NCBI GenBank assembly: GCA_015057275.1
Contig: SVEO01000003.1
Span: 1 to 64,000, forward strand
DNA: 64,000 nucleotides
From: Lachnospiraceae bacterium
Lineage (GTDB): Bacteria; Bacillota; Clostridia; Lachnospirales; Lachnospiraceae
Direction of reading: 5' to 3'
The notes beneath the pieces were generated by a model. The model made no database searches, was not told where the DNA came from, and saw nothing but the letters and a program-made list of their open reading frames with translations. How positions within the stretch are numbered: position 1 is the stretch's first letter; the number at the start of each line of letters is the position of its first letter. This document shows positions 35,136 to 43,320 of this stretch, piece after piece. The position numbers and the translations under genes were made by a program.

Positions 35136-36365
35136 ATGAATTTTGAGGAAGCAAAAAAGTTGTTAGCTGATTATGGGCAGGAGCATTTACTTGCATATTA
35201 CAATGAACTGTCGGTAGAGGAACAGGCAGATTTATTAGGGCAAATTTCTATGATTGATTTTTCTGTGCTGAAGCTTGCGGAAGATAAGAACCATGGAGTT
35301 AAGAAAGGAAAAATTGAGCCATTGCCGGGAACTTATACGCTGGATATGGTAGCAAAGGAGAAGGACGAGCTTGAGGAAATCGGCTTAGAAGCAATTCGCC
35401 AATGCAAAGTGGCAGCAGTCTTATTGGCTGGTGGGCAGGGCACACGTCTTGGCTCGGATAAACCGAAGGGCATGTATAATATCGGTTTGACGAAGGGTGT
35501 ATACATTTTTGAAATGATTGTGCGCAATTTGATGCAGGTTGTGGAGAAATCCGGTGCATGGGTACCGTTGCTTGTTATGACGAGTGTAAAAAATCATGAG
35601 GACACGACCGGATTCTTTAAGGAACATAATTACTTTGGCTATAATGCGGAATATGTACGTTTCTTTATTCAGGATATGGCACCAAGCACTGATTACAACG
35701 GAAAGATTTATATGGAAGGCAAAGCAAAAATTTCTATGTCTCCAAATGGTAACGGTGGTTGGTTCTCCTCTTTAATGCGCAGTGGTTTGCTCAATGAAAT
35801 CAAGCGCATGGGTGTGGAATGGCTGAATGTCTTTGCAGTGGATAATGTGTTGCAGAAGATGGCTGATCCGGTTTTTGTCGGTGGAACGATTCGCTCCGGC
35901 TATCCTTCCGGCGCAAAAGTAGTCGGTAAGGCAGCTCCGGATGAGAAAGTTGGCGTTATGTGTAAAGAAGATGGTATGCCGAGTATCGTTGAATATTACG
36001 AACTGACAGAAGAAATGATGTATCAGAAGAATCCGGATGGTACACCGGCTTATCATTACGGTGTAATTTTAAATTATCTATTTGCCATCGAAAGTTTAGA
36101 AAAGATTGCAAATGCAAAGATGCCGTTACATATTGTTGAAAAGAAGATTCCATACATGGATACGGATGGCAATATGGTAAAGCCGGAATCCCCGAACGGT
36201 TACAAGTTTGAAACACTAATTTTGGATATGATTCACATGATGGACAATTGTTTCTCTTTTGAAGTTGATAGAAGAAAAGAATTTGCGCCGATTAAAAATC
36301 CAACCGGCGTTGATTCGGTGGAGAGCGCAAGAGAGCTGCTTATGGAAAATGGAATACAGCTTTAA
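35136..36365 (+). CDS. UDPGP-type UDP-sugar (UDP-N-acetylhexosamine) pyrophosphorylase
   Basis: Nucleotidyltransferase of the eukaryote-like UDPGP family, which makes UDP-GlcNAc or UDP-glucose from UTP and a sugar-1-phosphate. Start at 35136 after AAAGGAGGGG, giving 409 residues. The nucleotide loop reads LAGGQGTRLGSDKPKGMY (about 121-138); the MTSVKNHEDT, FIQDMAP and MSPNGNGGWFSSL stretches match AGX1/UAP1-type enzymes, which favours N-acetylhexosamine, though the call between sugars is uncertain. It differs from bacterial GlmU and GalU. It precedes argS by 43 bases with no terminator between. Confidence 0.85.
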   Translation: MNFEEAKKLLADYGQEHLLAYYNELSVEEQADLLGQISMIDFSVLKLAEDKNHGVKKGKIEPLPGTYTLDMVAKEKDELEEIGLEAIRQCKVAAVLLAGGQGTRLGSDKPKGMYNIGLTKGVYIFEMIVRNLMQVVEKSGAWVPLLVMTSVKNHEDTTGFFKEHNYFGYNAEYVRFFIQDMAPSTDYNGKIYMEGKAKISMSPNGNGGWFSSLMRSGLLNEIKRMGVEWLNVFAVDNVLQKMADPVFVGGTIRSGYPSGAKVVGKAAPDEKVGVMCKEDGMPSIVEYYELTEEMMYQKNPDGTPAYHYGVILNYLFAIESLEKIANAKMPLHIVEKKIPYMDTDGNMVKPESPNGYKFETLILDMIHMMDNCFSFEVDRRKEFAPIKNPTGVDSVESARELLMENGIQL

Positions 36366-36408
36366 GGAGATATTTACTTAAGCCGGATTTTTCGGCAAGG
36401 AGGATCCA

Positions 36409-38178
36409 ATGATTAAATTTATTGATTTATTAACGGAAAAACTTGCAGATGCATTTGAAGCGTGCGGTTTTGAACGTCGTTTTGGCAAGGTAACGATTTC
36501 CAATCGCCCGGATTTATGCGAATTCCAGTGTAACGGTGCGATGGCAGCAGCAAAACAGTATAAGACTGCGCCGATTAACATTGCGAATCAGGTTGTCGAA
36601 AAACTGCAAGCAAGTGATACGTTTGCGGAAATTCAGGCGGTAATGCCTGGATTTATCAATCTGAAGATTTCCGAGAAAGTATTAGTTGATTATGCGACAG
36701 AGATGGCTGCAGACGAGCGCATGGGCTATGAACAGGCGACTGAGCGCCAGAGCATCGTGGTGGATTACGGCGGAGCGAACGTAGCAAAGCCGTTGCATGT
36801 CGGGCATTTACGTTCGGCGATTATCGGAGAGAGTATTAAGCGAATTTGCAAGTTTGCCGGTCACGAAGTGATTGGTGATGTACATCTCGGCGATTGGGGC
36901 TTACAGATGGGCTTGATTATTACTGAATTGAAGCATCGCCAGCCGGAACTTATATATTTTGATGATAGTTTTGAAGGGGAATATCCGACAGAGGCCCCAT
37001 TTACGATTTCTGAATTGGAAGAAATCTATCCATGTGCAAATGCAAAGTCGAAGATGGATGAAGTATACAAAGAGGAAGCAAGAGAGGCAACTGCACAGCT
37101 TCAGTACGGCAAGCGTGGCTATATGGCACTTTGGAACCATATTATGAATGTTTCCGTTGCGGATTTAAAGAAGAATTACGATAACATGGACGTTCATTTT
37201 GAGATGTGGGGTAAGGAGTCCGATGCACAGGCGTATATTCCAGATATGATTGAAGAATTAAAAGCTGGCGGCTATACGGAAATCAGTGACGGTGCGTTGG
37301 TTATCGACGTAAAAGAAGAGGGCGACACGAAGGAAATCCCACCGTGTATGCTGCTCAAATCTGATGGTGCGACCTTATATGACACGACGGATTTGGCGAC
37401 TCTCGTAGAAAGAAAGCAGAAGTTTAACCCGGCGCATGTGATTTATGTTGTGGACAAGCGTCAGGAACTGCATTTCGTGCAAGTGTTCCGTGCGGCAAGA
37501 AAGACCGGCATTATGACGGATAACACAAAACTCACATTCCAGGGCTTTGGTACGATGAACGGCAAAGATGGCAAGCCATACAAGACACGTGATGGTGGTG
37601 TGATGCGTTTGGAAAATCTGATTTCTTCCATTAACGATGCAGTTTATGAAAAGATGATGGAAAACCGGACAATTGAGGATAAAGAGGCGAAAGAGACTGC
37701 GAAGATTGTTGGTTTGGCAGCGTTAAAGTACGGCGACTTGTCAAATCAGGCAGCGAAGGATTATATCTTCGATGTTGAGCGCTTTACCTCTTTTGAAGGA
37801 AACACCGGCCCGTACATTTTATATACGATTGTTCGTATTAAATCGATTTTGGGAAAATACAAAGAGCAAGCCGGCAAGAATTCGGCAGATTGTATGTTTG
37901 CCGGCACAATGAATGCAACTGAAAAAGCATTATTCATGGAGCTTGTAAAGTTCAATGAGGTTATGGAAAATGCTTATGACGAATTAGCTCCGCATAAGAT
38001 TTGTGCGTATATTTTTGATATTTCTAATGCATTTAATCGTTTCTACCACGAAACAAAGATTTTAGCAGAGGAAAATATTGCAAAGAAAGAAAGCTACATC
38101 GCATTGTTGATTTTGACAAAGCGTGTTTTGGAAAGTTGTATTAATTTGTTGGGCTTCTCTTCGCCGGACCGCATGTGA
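36409..38178 (+). CDS. argS: Arginyl-tRNA synthetase
   Basis: Class I aminoacyl-tRNA synthetase charging tRNA-Arg. Residues 1-85 form the Add-1 domain typical of ArgRS; the HIGH motif appears as HVGH in ANVAKPLHVGHLRS near 120. As in most ArgRS the KMSK motif is relaxed (GKPYKTRDGGVMRL region). The C-terminal anticodon-binding DALR domain ends in ALLILTKRVLESCINLLGFSSPDRM, the usual ending. Length 589. Start after CAAGGAGGATCC. A terminator follows. Confidence 0.95.
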   Translation: MIKFIDLLTEKLADAFEACGFERRFGKVTISNRPDLCEFQCNGAMAAAKQYKTAPINIANQVVEKLQASDTFAEIQAVMPGFINLKISEKVLVDYATEMAADERMGYEQATERQSIVVDYGGANVAKPLHVGHLRSAIIGESIKRICKFAGHEVIGDVHLGDWGLQMGLIITELKHRQPELIYFDDSFEGEYPTEAPFTISELEEIYPCANAKSKMDEVYKEEAREATAQLQYGKRGYMALWNHIMNVSVADLKKNYDNMDVHFEMWGKESDAQAYIPDMIEELKAGGYTEISDGALVIDVKEEGDTKEIPPCMLLKSDGATLYDTTDLATLVERKQKFNPAHVIYVVDKRQELHFVQVFRAARKTGIMTDNTKLTFQGFGTMNGKDGKPYKTRDGGVMRLENLISSINDAVYEKMMENRTIEDKEAKETAKIVGLAALKYGDLSNQAAKDYIFDVERFTSFEGNTGPYILYTIVRIKSILGKYKEQAGKNSADCMFAGTMNATEKALFMELVKFNEVMENAYDELAPHKICAYIFDISNAFNRFYHETKILAEENIAKKESYIALLILTKRVLESCINLLGFSSPDRM

Positions 38179-38225
38179 CATTCTGTGGCGAAAGCTGATA
38201 AGAAAAGCAAAAAGAGTAAAAGAAT

Positions 38226-38257
38226 AAGGGGGCGTCAGAATCGACGCTCCCTTTCTT
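38226..38257. terminator. Terminator after argS, probably bidirectional
   Basis: AAGGGGGCGTC pairs with GACGCTCCCTT across AGAAT and precedes TTCTT. The other strand is followed by T-rich sequence, suiting the convergent small gene. Confidence 0.85.
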
Positions 38258-38297
38258 GGTACGTAAAACAACATTATGTACAATTCAACTACGGAAA

Positions 38298-38567
38298 TTA
38301 TTTAGCATCTGTAGCGGTAGAAGGCTTTAACTGGCTATCCAAGTCTAAGTACTTTTCGTCCAACTCGGAAGTAGCTGCATTATTGTTTGTGTCGATTAAT
38401 GGCAAAACGAAGTCCTTAACAACAGATGCACCGATAAAGATTACGATTGCAACAATTAACCCAATCACGCCGGCTTTAATTGCCTTTGCCTTTTTCTTGG
38501 CCTGAGCAATCTGCTGCTTACGATTTCTCTTTGACTCTTTATACTGATTAACTTTTTCCTGACTCAT
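38298..38567 (-). CDS. Small single-pass membrane protein of unknown function
   Basis: An 89-residue protein starting at 38567 behind AAAGGAATTAG. The N-terminal 30 residues are strongly basic (NRKQQIAQAKKKAKAIK), followed by one hydrophobic helix (about 34-55) and an acidic, Asn-rich tail that would face outside. I do not recognise a family. The layout (basic inside, helix, short external tail) is common for small cell-envelope proteins in Clostridia. No partner is evident: it converges with argS and points away from the CPBP gene. Confidence 0.6.
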   Translation of the reverse strand: MSQEKVNQYKESKRNRKQQIAQAKKKAKAIKAGVIGLIVAIVIFIGASVVKDFVLPLIDTNNNAATSELDEKYLDLDSQLKPSTATDAK

Positions 38568-38765
38568 AATTCTAATTCCTTTCAACTCGTCCTCTTTGCG
38601 CATACAAATACGCCACTCATGTTATTATAAAACATTTTTCGCAAATAAGGAAGAGAAATTTATAAAAAAATTTAAAATATCTTATATATATTCTTGGGAT
38701 TTTGTGATATTATTACATTAATTTATAAAAATAAAGGGAAAAATAAAATTTGGAGGTTATTTCAT

Positions 38766-39626
38766 ATGAAAAGAGAAAAAAGAAGTGTGATTATGACGGT
38801 ATGGAGCGCATGTTACCCGCCAGCACTTTATCTGGGCATAACGATGGTGATAGAAATGATTATGATGATTGTGATGATGTTGTCTTACATATCGGCAAAT
38901 GGAATTTCGGCCGCTGAGATTGGCTCGCAGGCAATGATAAACGGATTCCTCAATGAGTTCTATAAGGATGCAATGATGATTCAGTGGATCTGTTCGATGG
39001 TTTCCTGTGTGGTGTTTGCACTTCTTATGCTCCTTGATATGCGTAGAAGAAAACAGGAGGGATATGTGCCGGAGCAGACAACGGCCAATGTGGCGAAGAT
39101 TTTTTTGATTCTGCCGCTGGCAGTAGTAGCCTGCCTTGGTTTTAATCATGTGATTTCATTTCTTCCTGCGGAACTTGCAGAGTCTTACAATGAAATTGCC
39201 GAACTTATGTATTCCGGTGATAAGCTGATGATTGTACTAGCGGTTGTGATTTTCGGACCAATTGTTGAAGAATTGGTTTTTCGCGGCCTTGTTTACCGAA
39301 GATTCCGCGAGATTTTAAATGTATGGCCGGCAGCGATTCTTTCATCCGTAATGTTTGGTATTTTCCACGGGAATATGGTTCAGTTTATTTATGCAACCTG
39401 CCTTGGTCTTGTGATGGTATTTATATATGAAAAATATCAGAGTGTATGGGCGAGCATCTTATTTCATGTTGCGACGAATGCGGTATCATTGCTTTTCACT
39501 TTCCTGCCGTTGCCGGGAATAGAACATATACTGGTTTATTTTGTAATTATGGCTCTTGAACTTGCATTGACAGCAATTTTTATGGCCACAATTCACGCTT
39601 GCGTCAAAAAAATAAAAGAAGCCTAA
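38766..39626 (+). CDS. CPBP-family intramembrane metalloprotease
   Basis: A 286-residue membrane protein with about eight hydrophobic segments and the three motifs of the Rce1/CPBP (Abi) family: VEELVFRGLVYRRF (EExxxR) near 190, FGIFHGNMVQF, and FHVATNAVSLL. Members cleave within membranes; bacterial ones take part in bacteriocin self-immunity or exoprotein processing, and many are of unknown role. Start at 38766 behind GGAGG. The glycosyltransferase gene follows 15 bases on, so they probably share a message. Substrate unknown. Confidence 0.85.
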   Translation: MKREKRSVIMTVWSACYPPALYLGITMVIEMIMMIVMMLSYISANGISAAEIGSQAMINGFLNEFYKDAMMIQWICSMVSCVVFALLMLLDMRRRKQEGYVPEQTTANVAKIFLILPLAVVACLGFNHVISFLPAELAESYNEIAELMYSGDKLMIVLAVVIFGPIVEELVFRGLVYRRFREILNVWPAAILSSVMFGIFHGNMVQFIYATCLGLVMVFIYEKYQSVWASILFHVATNAVSLLFTFLPLPGIEHILVYFVIMALELALTAIFMATIHACVKKIKEA

Positions 39627-39641
39627 GAGGGGATGAAGGGT

Positions 39642-40670
39642 ATGAAATTATTAACAATTGCAGTTCCGAGCTACAATTCGGAAGCGTATCTGGAGCGATG
39701 TATCGAAAGTCTGCTTCCGGGTGGAGAACAGGTTGAAATCTTGATTGTCAATGACGGATCGAAGGACCGCACGGAGGAAATTGGCAAAGCATACGAAGCA
39801 AAGTATCCGGGGATTGTGCGTGTGATTTCTAAGGAAAACGGCGGTCACGGAAGTGCGGTCAATACCGGACTTGCGCACGCGACCGGTCTGTATTTTAAGG
39901 TGGTAGACAGTGATGATAAAGTAGAAATCAATGCGTATCGCAAGGTTTTAAAGACGCTCGAAAGATTTTCCAAGCGTGAGGAACCGGTGGATTTACTACT
40001 GACAAATTATGTTTATGATAAGCAAGGCGTGAGAAGAAAAAAAGTGATGAATTATCATGGGGCGCTGAAAAAAAATACCGTGCTTACCTGGGATGACCGC
40101 ATTCGTATGAATCATTTTCAGTACGTTTTGATGCACTCGGTAACGTACCGCACAGAGATTTTACGTCAGAGCAAATTACAATTGCCGGAGCACACATTTT
40201 ATGTAGATAACATTTTCCTTATTCAGCCGATGCCGTACGTGAAGACCGTATATTATCTGGATGTAAACTTCTATCTGTATTACATCGGCAGAAGTGACCA
40301 GTCGGTTAATGAGAGTGTGATGATTAAGCGCATCGACCAACAGATTCGTGTGAATAAGATTTTGCTGGACATTCAGGCGGATTATGAAAGCAGAGGAATG
40401 CTTGCGAAGAGAAATCTCGATCGCTTTATTTTCCAGTATCTTGATATGATGATGTGCGTGACCTCGATTATGCTCATCATTGCAGGAGATAAGGAATCAC
40501 TGGCGAAGAAGAAAGAAATTTGGGATTACGCAAAGAAAGTAAATCCGGGCTACTACAAGCGTTTACGTTACCATGTGTTTGGAATTACGATGAATTTACC
40601 GGGCAAAGGCGGTAGATGGCTTTCTGTGCACGGATATAAGTTAATGAATAAAATTTTCGGATTCAACTAA
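39642..40670 (+). CDS. Family 2 glycosyltransferase
   Basis: GT-A fold glycosyltransferase of 342 residues. Motifs: TIAVPSYNSEAYLERCIESL at the start, LIVNDGSKDRT with the nucleotide-binding Asp, ENGGHGSAVNTGL, and VDSDDKVE as the metal-binding DxD. Two possible starts exist; I chose ATG 39642 because GAGGGG stands nine bases before it. The donor and acceptor sugars cannot be told; it lacks C-terminal membrane spans of polysaccharide synthases. It may act on a teichoic acid or glycolipid with the neighbouring PAP2 phosphatase, but that is a guess. Confidence 0.85.
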   Translation: MKLLTIAVPSYNSEAYLERCIESLLPGGEQVEILIVNDGSKDRTEEIGKAYEAKYPGIVRVISKENGGHGSAVNTGLAHATGLYFKVVDSDDKVEINAYRKVLKTLERFSKREEPVDLLLTNYVYDKQGVRRKKVMNYHGALKKNTVLTWDDRIRMNHFQYVLMHSVTYRTEILRQSKLQLPEHTFYVDNIFLIQPMPYVKTVYYLDVNFYLYYIGRSDQSVNESVMIKRIDQQIRVNKILLDIQADYESRGMLAKRNLDRFIFQYLDMMMCVTSIMLIIAGDKESLAKKKEIWDYAKKVNPGYYKRLRYHVFGITMNLPGKGGRWLSVHGYKLMNKIFGFN

Positions 40671-40677
40671 AAATATA

Positions 40678-40704
40678 GGGAAGCGTCACATACGGATGCT
40701 TCCC
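40678..40704. terminator. Bidirectional terminator between the glycosyltransferase and PAP2 genes
   Basis: GGGAAGCGTC pairs with GATGCTTCCC around a short loop, between convergent genes, with A/T-rich flanks. Confidence 0.8.
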
Positions 40705-40726
40705 AAAAATAATTTTAGAATTAATT

Positions 40727-41398
40727 TTAAACCGGTGTTTTCTGTAAGTGGTATCTTAAAAAAGACGCAACACGTGAATAATCGAAACGGTACACAAAAC
40801 AGTACATAATCATTGCCAAAGCAACGCCGCCGACAATATCAAGAACGGAATGCTGCTTTAAAAATACGGTTGCCATACAGATGAGAACCATCAGAATGGC
40901 GGAGGAGTATTGAATAACCTTATATTTTTTTAACGTCTCATTTTTTGTTACCGCGATATGTACGGCAATCGAGTTAAATACATGGATGCTCGGGAATACA
41001 TTCGTGTGCGTATCTGTCTTATAAAGTACGGAGATAATCGCACAGAAAATATTTTTATCCGGATTAATATCGACTCTTAAGTTCTGACCATTCGGCCAAA
41101 TCGTACAAATCAGCAAGCAGATGCTCATACCGATAAACAAAAATGCGGAAGTTTTGTAAAAATCTTCCTTTGAATTAAATAACAGGAAACCAACCACCAG
41201 CGGTACATACAAAAACCACAGGAAGTACGGAATGATGAAGTATTCGCAAAACGGAATATAATCATCGAGTGGTGAATATACCACATGATAGGTCGTCACA
41301 TATTCTTCCAACAATAAAAACCACGTCATATAGATGAAAAAATACAGTAGTGTCCATGCATGACGGTATTTTTTTATAAATGAAAGGACAGCGTTCAT
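40727..41398 (-). CDS. PAP2-family membrane phosphatase
   Basis: Predicted six-helix membrane protein of 223 residues in the PAP2 (type 2 phosphatidic acid phosphatase) family. Visible active-site motifs are FPSIHVFNSIA (the PSxH element) and the KQHSVLDIVGG end motif (His and Asp). The first motif, KxxxxxxRP, is not clearly present and is replaced by NPDKNIF, so the usual phosphate-binding lysine is uncertain. Inositol phosphoceramide synthase-like AUR1/PAP2 proteins have this pattern and can act as transferases. Start at 41398 behind AAGGAGG. Lipid phosphate or undecaprenyl-PP recycling is possible. Confidence 0.8.
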   Translation of the reverse strand: MNAVLSFIKKYRHAWTLLYFFIYMTWFLLLEEYVTTYHVVYSPLDDYIPFCEYFIIPYFLWFLYVPLVVGFLLFNSKEDFYKTSAFLFIGMSICLLICTIWPNGQNLRVDINPDKNIFCAIISVLYKTDTHTNVFPSIHVFNSIAVHIAVTKNETLKKYKVIQYSSAILMVLICMATVFLKQHSVLDIVGGVALAMIMYCFVYRFDYSRVASFLRYHLQKTPV

Positions 41399-41560
41399 AT
41401 CTGCCTCCTTACTCCAAGAAATTTGGCAAAAGAACAACAGTAGCCTTTTGCCAAAATGGATTATAACACAGAATAAAACTTCTCACAATAGGAAAACAGG
41501 AGTTCATAAAAAATTAAGAAATGAATTTGGAGACCGTGGAGACCGGTTTTTTAAAAAATA

Positions 41561-41588
41561 AAAAAGTATCGCAGAAACGATACTTTTT
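41561..41588. terminator. Terminator of the tRNA pair
   Basis: AAAAAGTATCG pairs with CGATACTTTTT. On the minus strand it follows the tRNA-Met gene with a T run, and it is symmetrical enough to work both ways. Confidence 0.85.
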
Positions 41589-41591
41589 AAG

Positions 41592-41665
41592 TAGCGAGAA
41601 AGGGATTCGAACCCCCGACACCACGGGTATGAACCGTGTGCTCTAGCCAACTGAGCTATCTCGCC
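41592..41665 (-). tRNA. tRNA-Met (CAT anticodon)
   Basis: 74-base cloverleaf on the minus strand; no CCA is encoded. Acceptor GGCGAGA pairs with TCTCGCT (a G-U at the first pair), anticodon stem CACGG/CCGTG with loop TTCATAC, T-loop GGTTCGAAT. It lacks the unpaired first base and GGG stem of initiator tRNA, so it is elongator tRNA-Met, or tRNA-Ile2 if the C34 is lysidine-modified. Confidence 0.85.
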
Positions 41666-41688
41666 ATATATACAATTGTTTGTATAAG

Positions 41689-41761
41689 TGGGACCTATAG
41701 GGCTCGAACCTATGACCCTCTGCTTGTAAGGCAGATGCTCTCCCAGCTGAGCTAAGATCCC
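41689..41761 (-). tRNA. tRNA-Val (TAC anticodon)
   Basis: 73-base cloverleaf with acceptor GGGATCT/AGGTCCC, D-loop AGCTCAGCTGGG, anticodon stem CTGCC with loop TTACAAG and GCAG closing, and T-arm GGTTCGAGC. Discriminator A, no encoded CCA. Transcribed first in the pair, 23 bases before tRNA-Met. Confidence 0.93.
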
Positions 41762-41797
41762 ATGGGTTTCAAGAGGTGTTCTCTTGACTGCTTGAAC

Positions 41798-41826
41798 AGT
41801 ATAATCGGTTTTAAGATATTTGTCAA
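41798..41826 (-). promoter_or_regulatory. Promoter of the tRNA-Val/tRNA-Met unit
   Basis: On the minus strand TTGACA (41826-41821), 17-base spacer, TATACT (41803-41798), about 37 bases upstream of the tRNA-Val 5' end. Confidence 0.85.
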
Positions 41827-41942
41827 CAACTTTTTTGAAAAATTTATTAAAACTATAGATAATTTTTTATAGCAAATCCATAAAACATATTTTCTTACAA
41901 GAGAAAATGGGATATACTAAAAAGAAAAAGGTGGAGTACCAT

Positions 41943-42857
41943 ATGGAGTGTAGAATTTGTCCGCGAAGGTGCGGAGTTGACAGGGAAAAAGGCAACATCG
42001 GTTATTGCGGTGCAGATGAGAAAATCCGCGTGGCCAGAGCAGCGCTTCATTATTGGGAGGAACCGTGTATTTCCGGTGATGAGGGCTCAGGAACAGTATT
42101 TTTTAGTGGCTGTAATTTGCATTGCGTCTATTGCCAAAATTATAAGATTTCTGGCGGAGAAACCGGAAAAGTAATCTCAATTGAAGAACTTGCAGAGATT
42201 TTTCTGCGTTTGCAGGCGAAAGGTGCGAACAATATCAACTTGGTTACGCCAACGCATTATGTGCTACCAATCCGTGCTGCGCTGCAAATGGCGAAAGCGC
42301 GCGGACTTATCATCCCTATTGCCTATAATTGCGGCGGATATGAATCTGTGACTGCTTTAAAAGCATTGGCGGGATATGTTGATATTTATCTGACTGATTT
42401 TAAATATGTAAGCACTGTGTTGGCCGAAAAATATTCTTCGGCCGAGGATTATTTTGAAGTTGCAGCGGCAGCTTTGCAGGAAATGGTCCGCCAGGTTGGA
42501 AACGCAGTATTTGTACCGGGAGATGGTGCGGCGCAAAAAGATGGATTGATGAAAAAAGGTGTGATTGTTCGACATCTGCTATTGCCAGGGCAAATAGATG
42601 ATTCTAAACGAGTATTGTCTTATTTACACCAGACTTACGGCGAACGTATTTTCATTAGTATTATGAACCAGTACACACCGTTGCCGCATGTTGCGAAATG
42701 GCCGGAACTTAACCGCAAAGTGACGGATGAAGAGTATGAAGAAGTGATTGATTATGCGATTGAAATCGGCATCGAAAACGGTTTTATTCAAGAGGGAGAA
42801 ACTGCAGAAGAAAGCTTCATTCCAGACTTTGGTACCGACATGATTCTGGAGTTATAA
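41943..42857 (+). CDS. Radical-SAM protein of the PflA-like COG1313 group
   Basis: Radical-SAM enzyme of 304 residues. Start set at 41943 behind GGTGGAG, so the protein opens MECRICPRRCGVDR. A first Cys group (CRICPRRC) precedes the CX3CX2C motif that binds the 4Fe-4S cluster in FSGCNLHCVYCQNY near 60. The family is annotated as pyruvate formate-lyase activating enzyme-like, but no formate lyase or other glycyl-radical gene is adjacent, so the substrate is unknown. It begins a long same-strand run with polA. Confidence 0.82.
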   Translation: MECRICPRRCGVDREKGNIGYCGADEKIRVARAALHYWEEPCISGDEGSGTVFFSGCNLHCVYCQNYKISGGETGKVISIEELAEIFLRLQAKGANNINLVTPTHYVLPIRAALQMAKARGLIIPIAYNCGGYESVTALKALAGYVDIYLTDFKYVSTVLAEKYSSAEDYFEVAAAALQEMVRQVGNAVFVPGDGAAQKDGLMKKGVIVRHLLLPGQIDDSKRVLSYLHQTYGERIFISIMNQYTPLPHVAKWPELNRKVTDEEYEEVIDYAIEIGIENGFIQEGETAEESFIPDFGTDMILEL

Positions 42858-42887
42858 ATTAAGAAAACTTACTATTCTAACCGTCTT

Positions 42888-42916
42888 TTGACAAACGCAG
42901 GAAAAAGTGCTATGAT
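42888..42916 (+). promoter_or_regulatory. Promoter before the zinc-finger/polA genes
   Basis: TTGACA at 42888-42893, 17-base spacer, TATGAT at 42911-42916, with the gene start 44 bases on. Confidence 0.8.
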
Positions 42917-42959
42917 AGATTTGATGTTTTATGCGAACAAACACGGAGAAGAGATTAGT

Positions 42960-43307
42960 ATGAACTGCAGAGAATTTCAGCTTCTGATGAAGGATTTTGT
43001 TTTCCATGAAATCAAAGACGAAGACGCGCTGGCGGATGCCATTGCACACATTAAGTCGTGCAAATCCTGTTATGAAGAATTAGAATTATATTACATATTA
43101 AATGTTGGCTTAGAAGAAATCGAGCGAGACGAAGTAAATACATATGACTTTAAAGGTCAGCTCGATGAAATCATCGGCAAATATTGTTTCGATTTGCGCC
43201 TTTGCCGGGTGGTAAAAGGTGTGAATCATTGCGCGACTGTGTGCGCATTTTGGATTTTATCGGCATTTTTACTTTTACAGTTTTTATTATGGTTTGTGAA
43301 TATATAG
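42960..43307 (+). CDS. Anti-sigma-factor-like zinc-finger membrane protein
   Basis: A 115-residue protein starting at 42960 behind CGGAGAAGAG. Residues 1-45 look like a zinc-finger of the zf-HC2 type, with Cys3 in MNCREFQ and HIKSCKSCYEEL (H-x3-C-x2-C) as in anti-sigma factors. A hydrophobic helix lies at the C-terminus (about 90-112). Anti-sigma factors normally sit beside a sigma factor gene, but none is present here; the next gene is polA, 14 bases on. Either the partner sigma is elsewhere or the protein has another role. Confidence 0.65.
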   Translation: MNCREFQLLMKDFVFHEIKDEDALADAIAHIKSCKSCYEELELYYILNVGLEEIERDEVNTYDFKGQLDEIIGKYCFDLRLCRVVKGVNHCATVCAFWILSAFLLLQFLLWFVNI

Positions 43308-43320
43308 GAGAAAGTTGCGG

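Noticed and set aside
38185-38505. Open frame of 106 codons on the + strand after argS
   Set aside because: It is antisense to the small membrane protein, which has a ribosome site and a membrane helix. The terminator of argS lies inside the frame.
41592-41665. Initiator tRNA-fMet
   Set aside because: The acceptor begins with a G-U pair and has no unpaired first position, and the anticodon stem lacks the three G-C pairs of initiators.
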